A DNA stretch of 6,006 nt from Gemmataceae bacterium (GTDB lineage: Bacteria > Planctomycetota > Planctomycetia > Gemmatales > Gemmataceae): assembly GCA_947490035.1 (NCBI GenBank), contig CANLGS010000291.1, positions 1 to 6,006 on the forward strand, written 5' to 3'. Shown piece by piece: positions 6,002-6,006 of this stretch. Numbering within the stretch: the first letter of the stretch is position 1; each line of letters opens with the position of its first letter. The notes under the pieces are model-generated. The model was not told the DNA's origin. It saw only the letters and a list, made by a program, of their open reading frames with translations, and did no database searches. A program made the translations under genes and the position numbers.

Positions 6002-6006
6002 CAATA

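Noticed and set aside
5974..6003. tRNA T-arm-like sequence (GGTTCGAGTTCGATCCC on the minus strand)
   Set aside because: No acceptor, D or anticodon stem can be built around it; it is better explained as an arm of the inverted repeat.

Overview
The window is GC-rich and has the look of a planctomycete of the Gemmata type. This is an inference: it rests on the codon bias, weak or absent Shine-Dalgarno sites, a long two-domain NfeD protein followed by a short NfeD protein, and families of small secreted proteins of unknown function. No rRNA or marker gene is present to prove it. I see no tRNA, CRISPR array, transposase or phage gene.

Layout. Positions 1-384 (minus) hold the first 128 codons of a short membrane NfeD-type protein that runs off the left edge. 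Positions 385-672 are non-coding and filled by two facing copies of a palindromic repeat. Positions 673-2847 (minus) encode a 724-residue exported NfeD1-type protein with two ClpP-like domains, five predicted membrane helices and a C-terminal OB-fold domain. A 439-base divergent intergenic region (2848-3286) carries a good -10 box for nfeD1 and an unexplained inverted repeat. Positions 3287-4579 (plus) encode a complete FabF-like beta-ketoacyl synthase with an intact Cys-His-His triad. A GC-rich hairpin sits in the short convergent gap that follows. From 4638 to the right edge (minus) lies a tandem family of small exported proteins: two intact members (4638-5054 and 5082-5486) and a third, start-less remnant (5580-5897). 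A 128-base inverted-repeat element (5874-6001) abuts or interrupts the remnant.

How the parts relate. The two NfeD genes are co-oriented and probably act together on membrane organisation. In other bacteria nfeD genes usually sit beside a flotillin gene (floA), which would be expected just beyond the left edge. The synthase stands alone on the plus strand with no acyl carrier protein or partner in view, so housekeeping and specialised lipid or polyketide roles are both possible. The small secreted paralogs look like a locally amplified family whose upstream copy has decayed. The points most worth a second look are the apparent loss of the catalytic serine in both protease-like domains of NfeD1, the decayed third paralog beside the inverted-repeat element, and the paired palindromic repeat between the nfeD genes.
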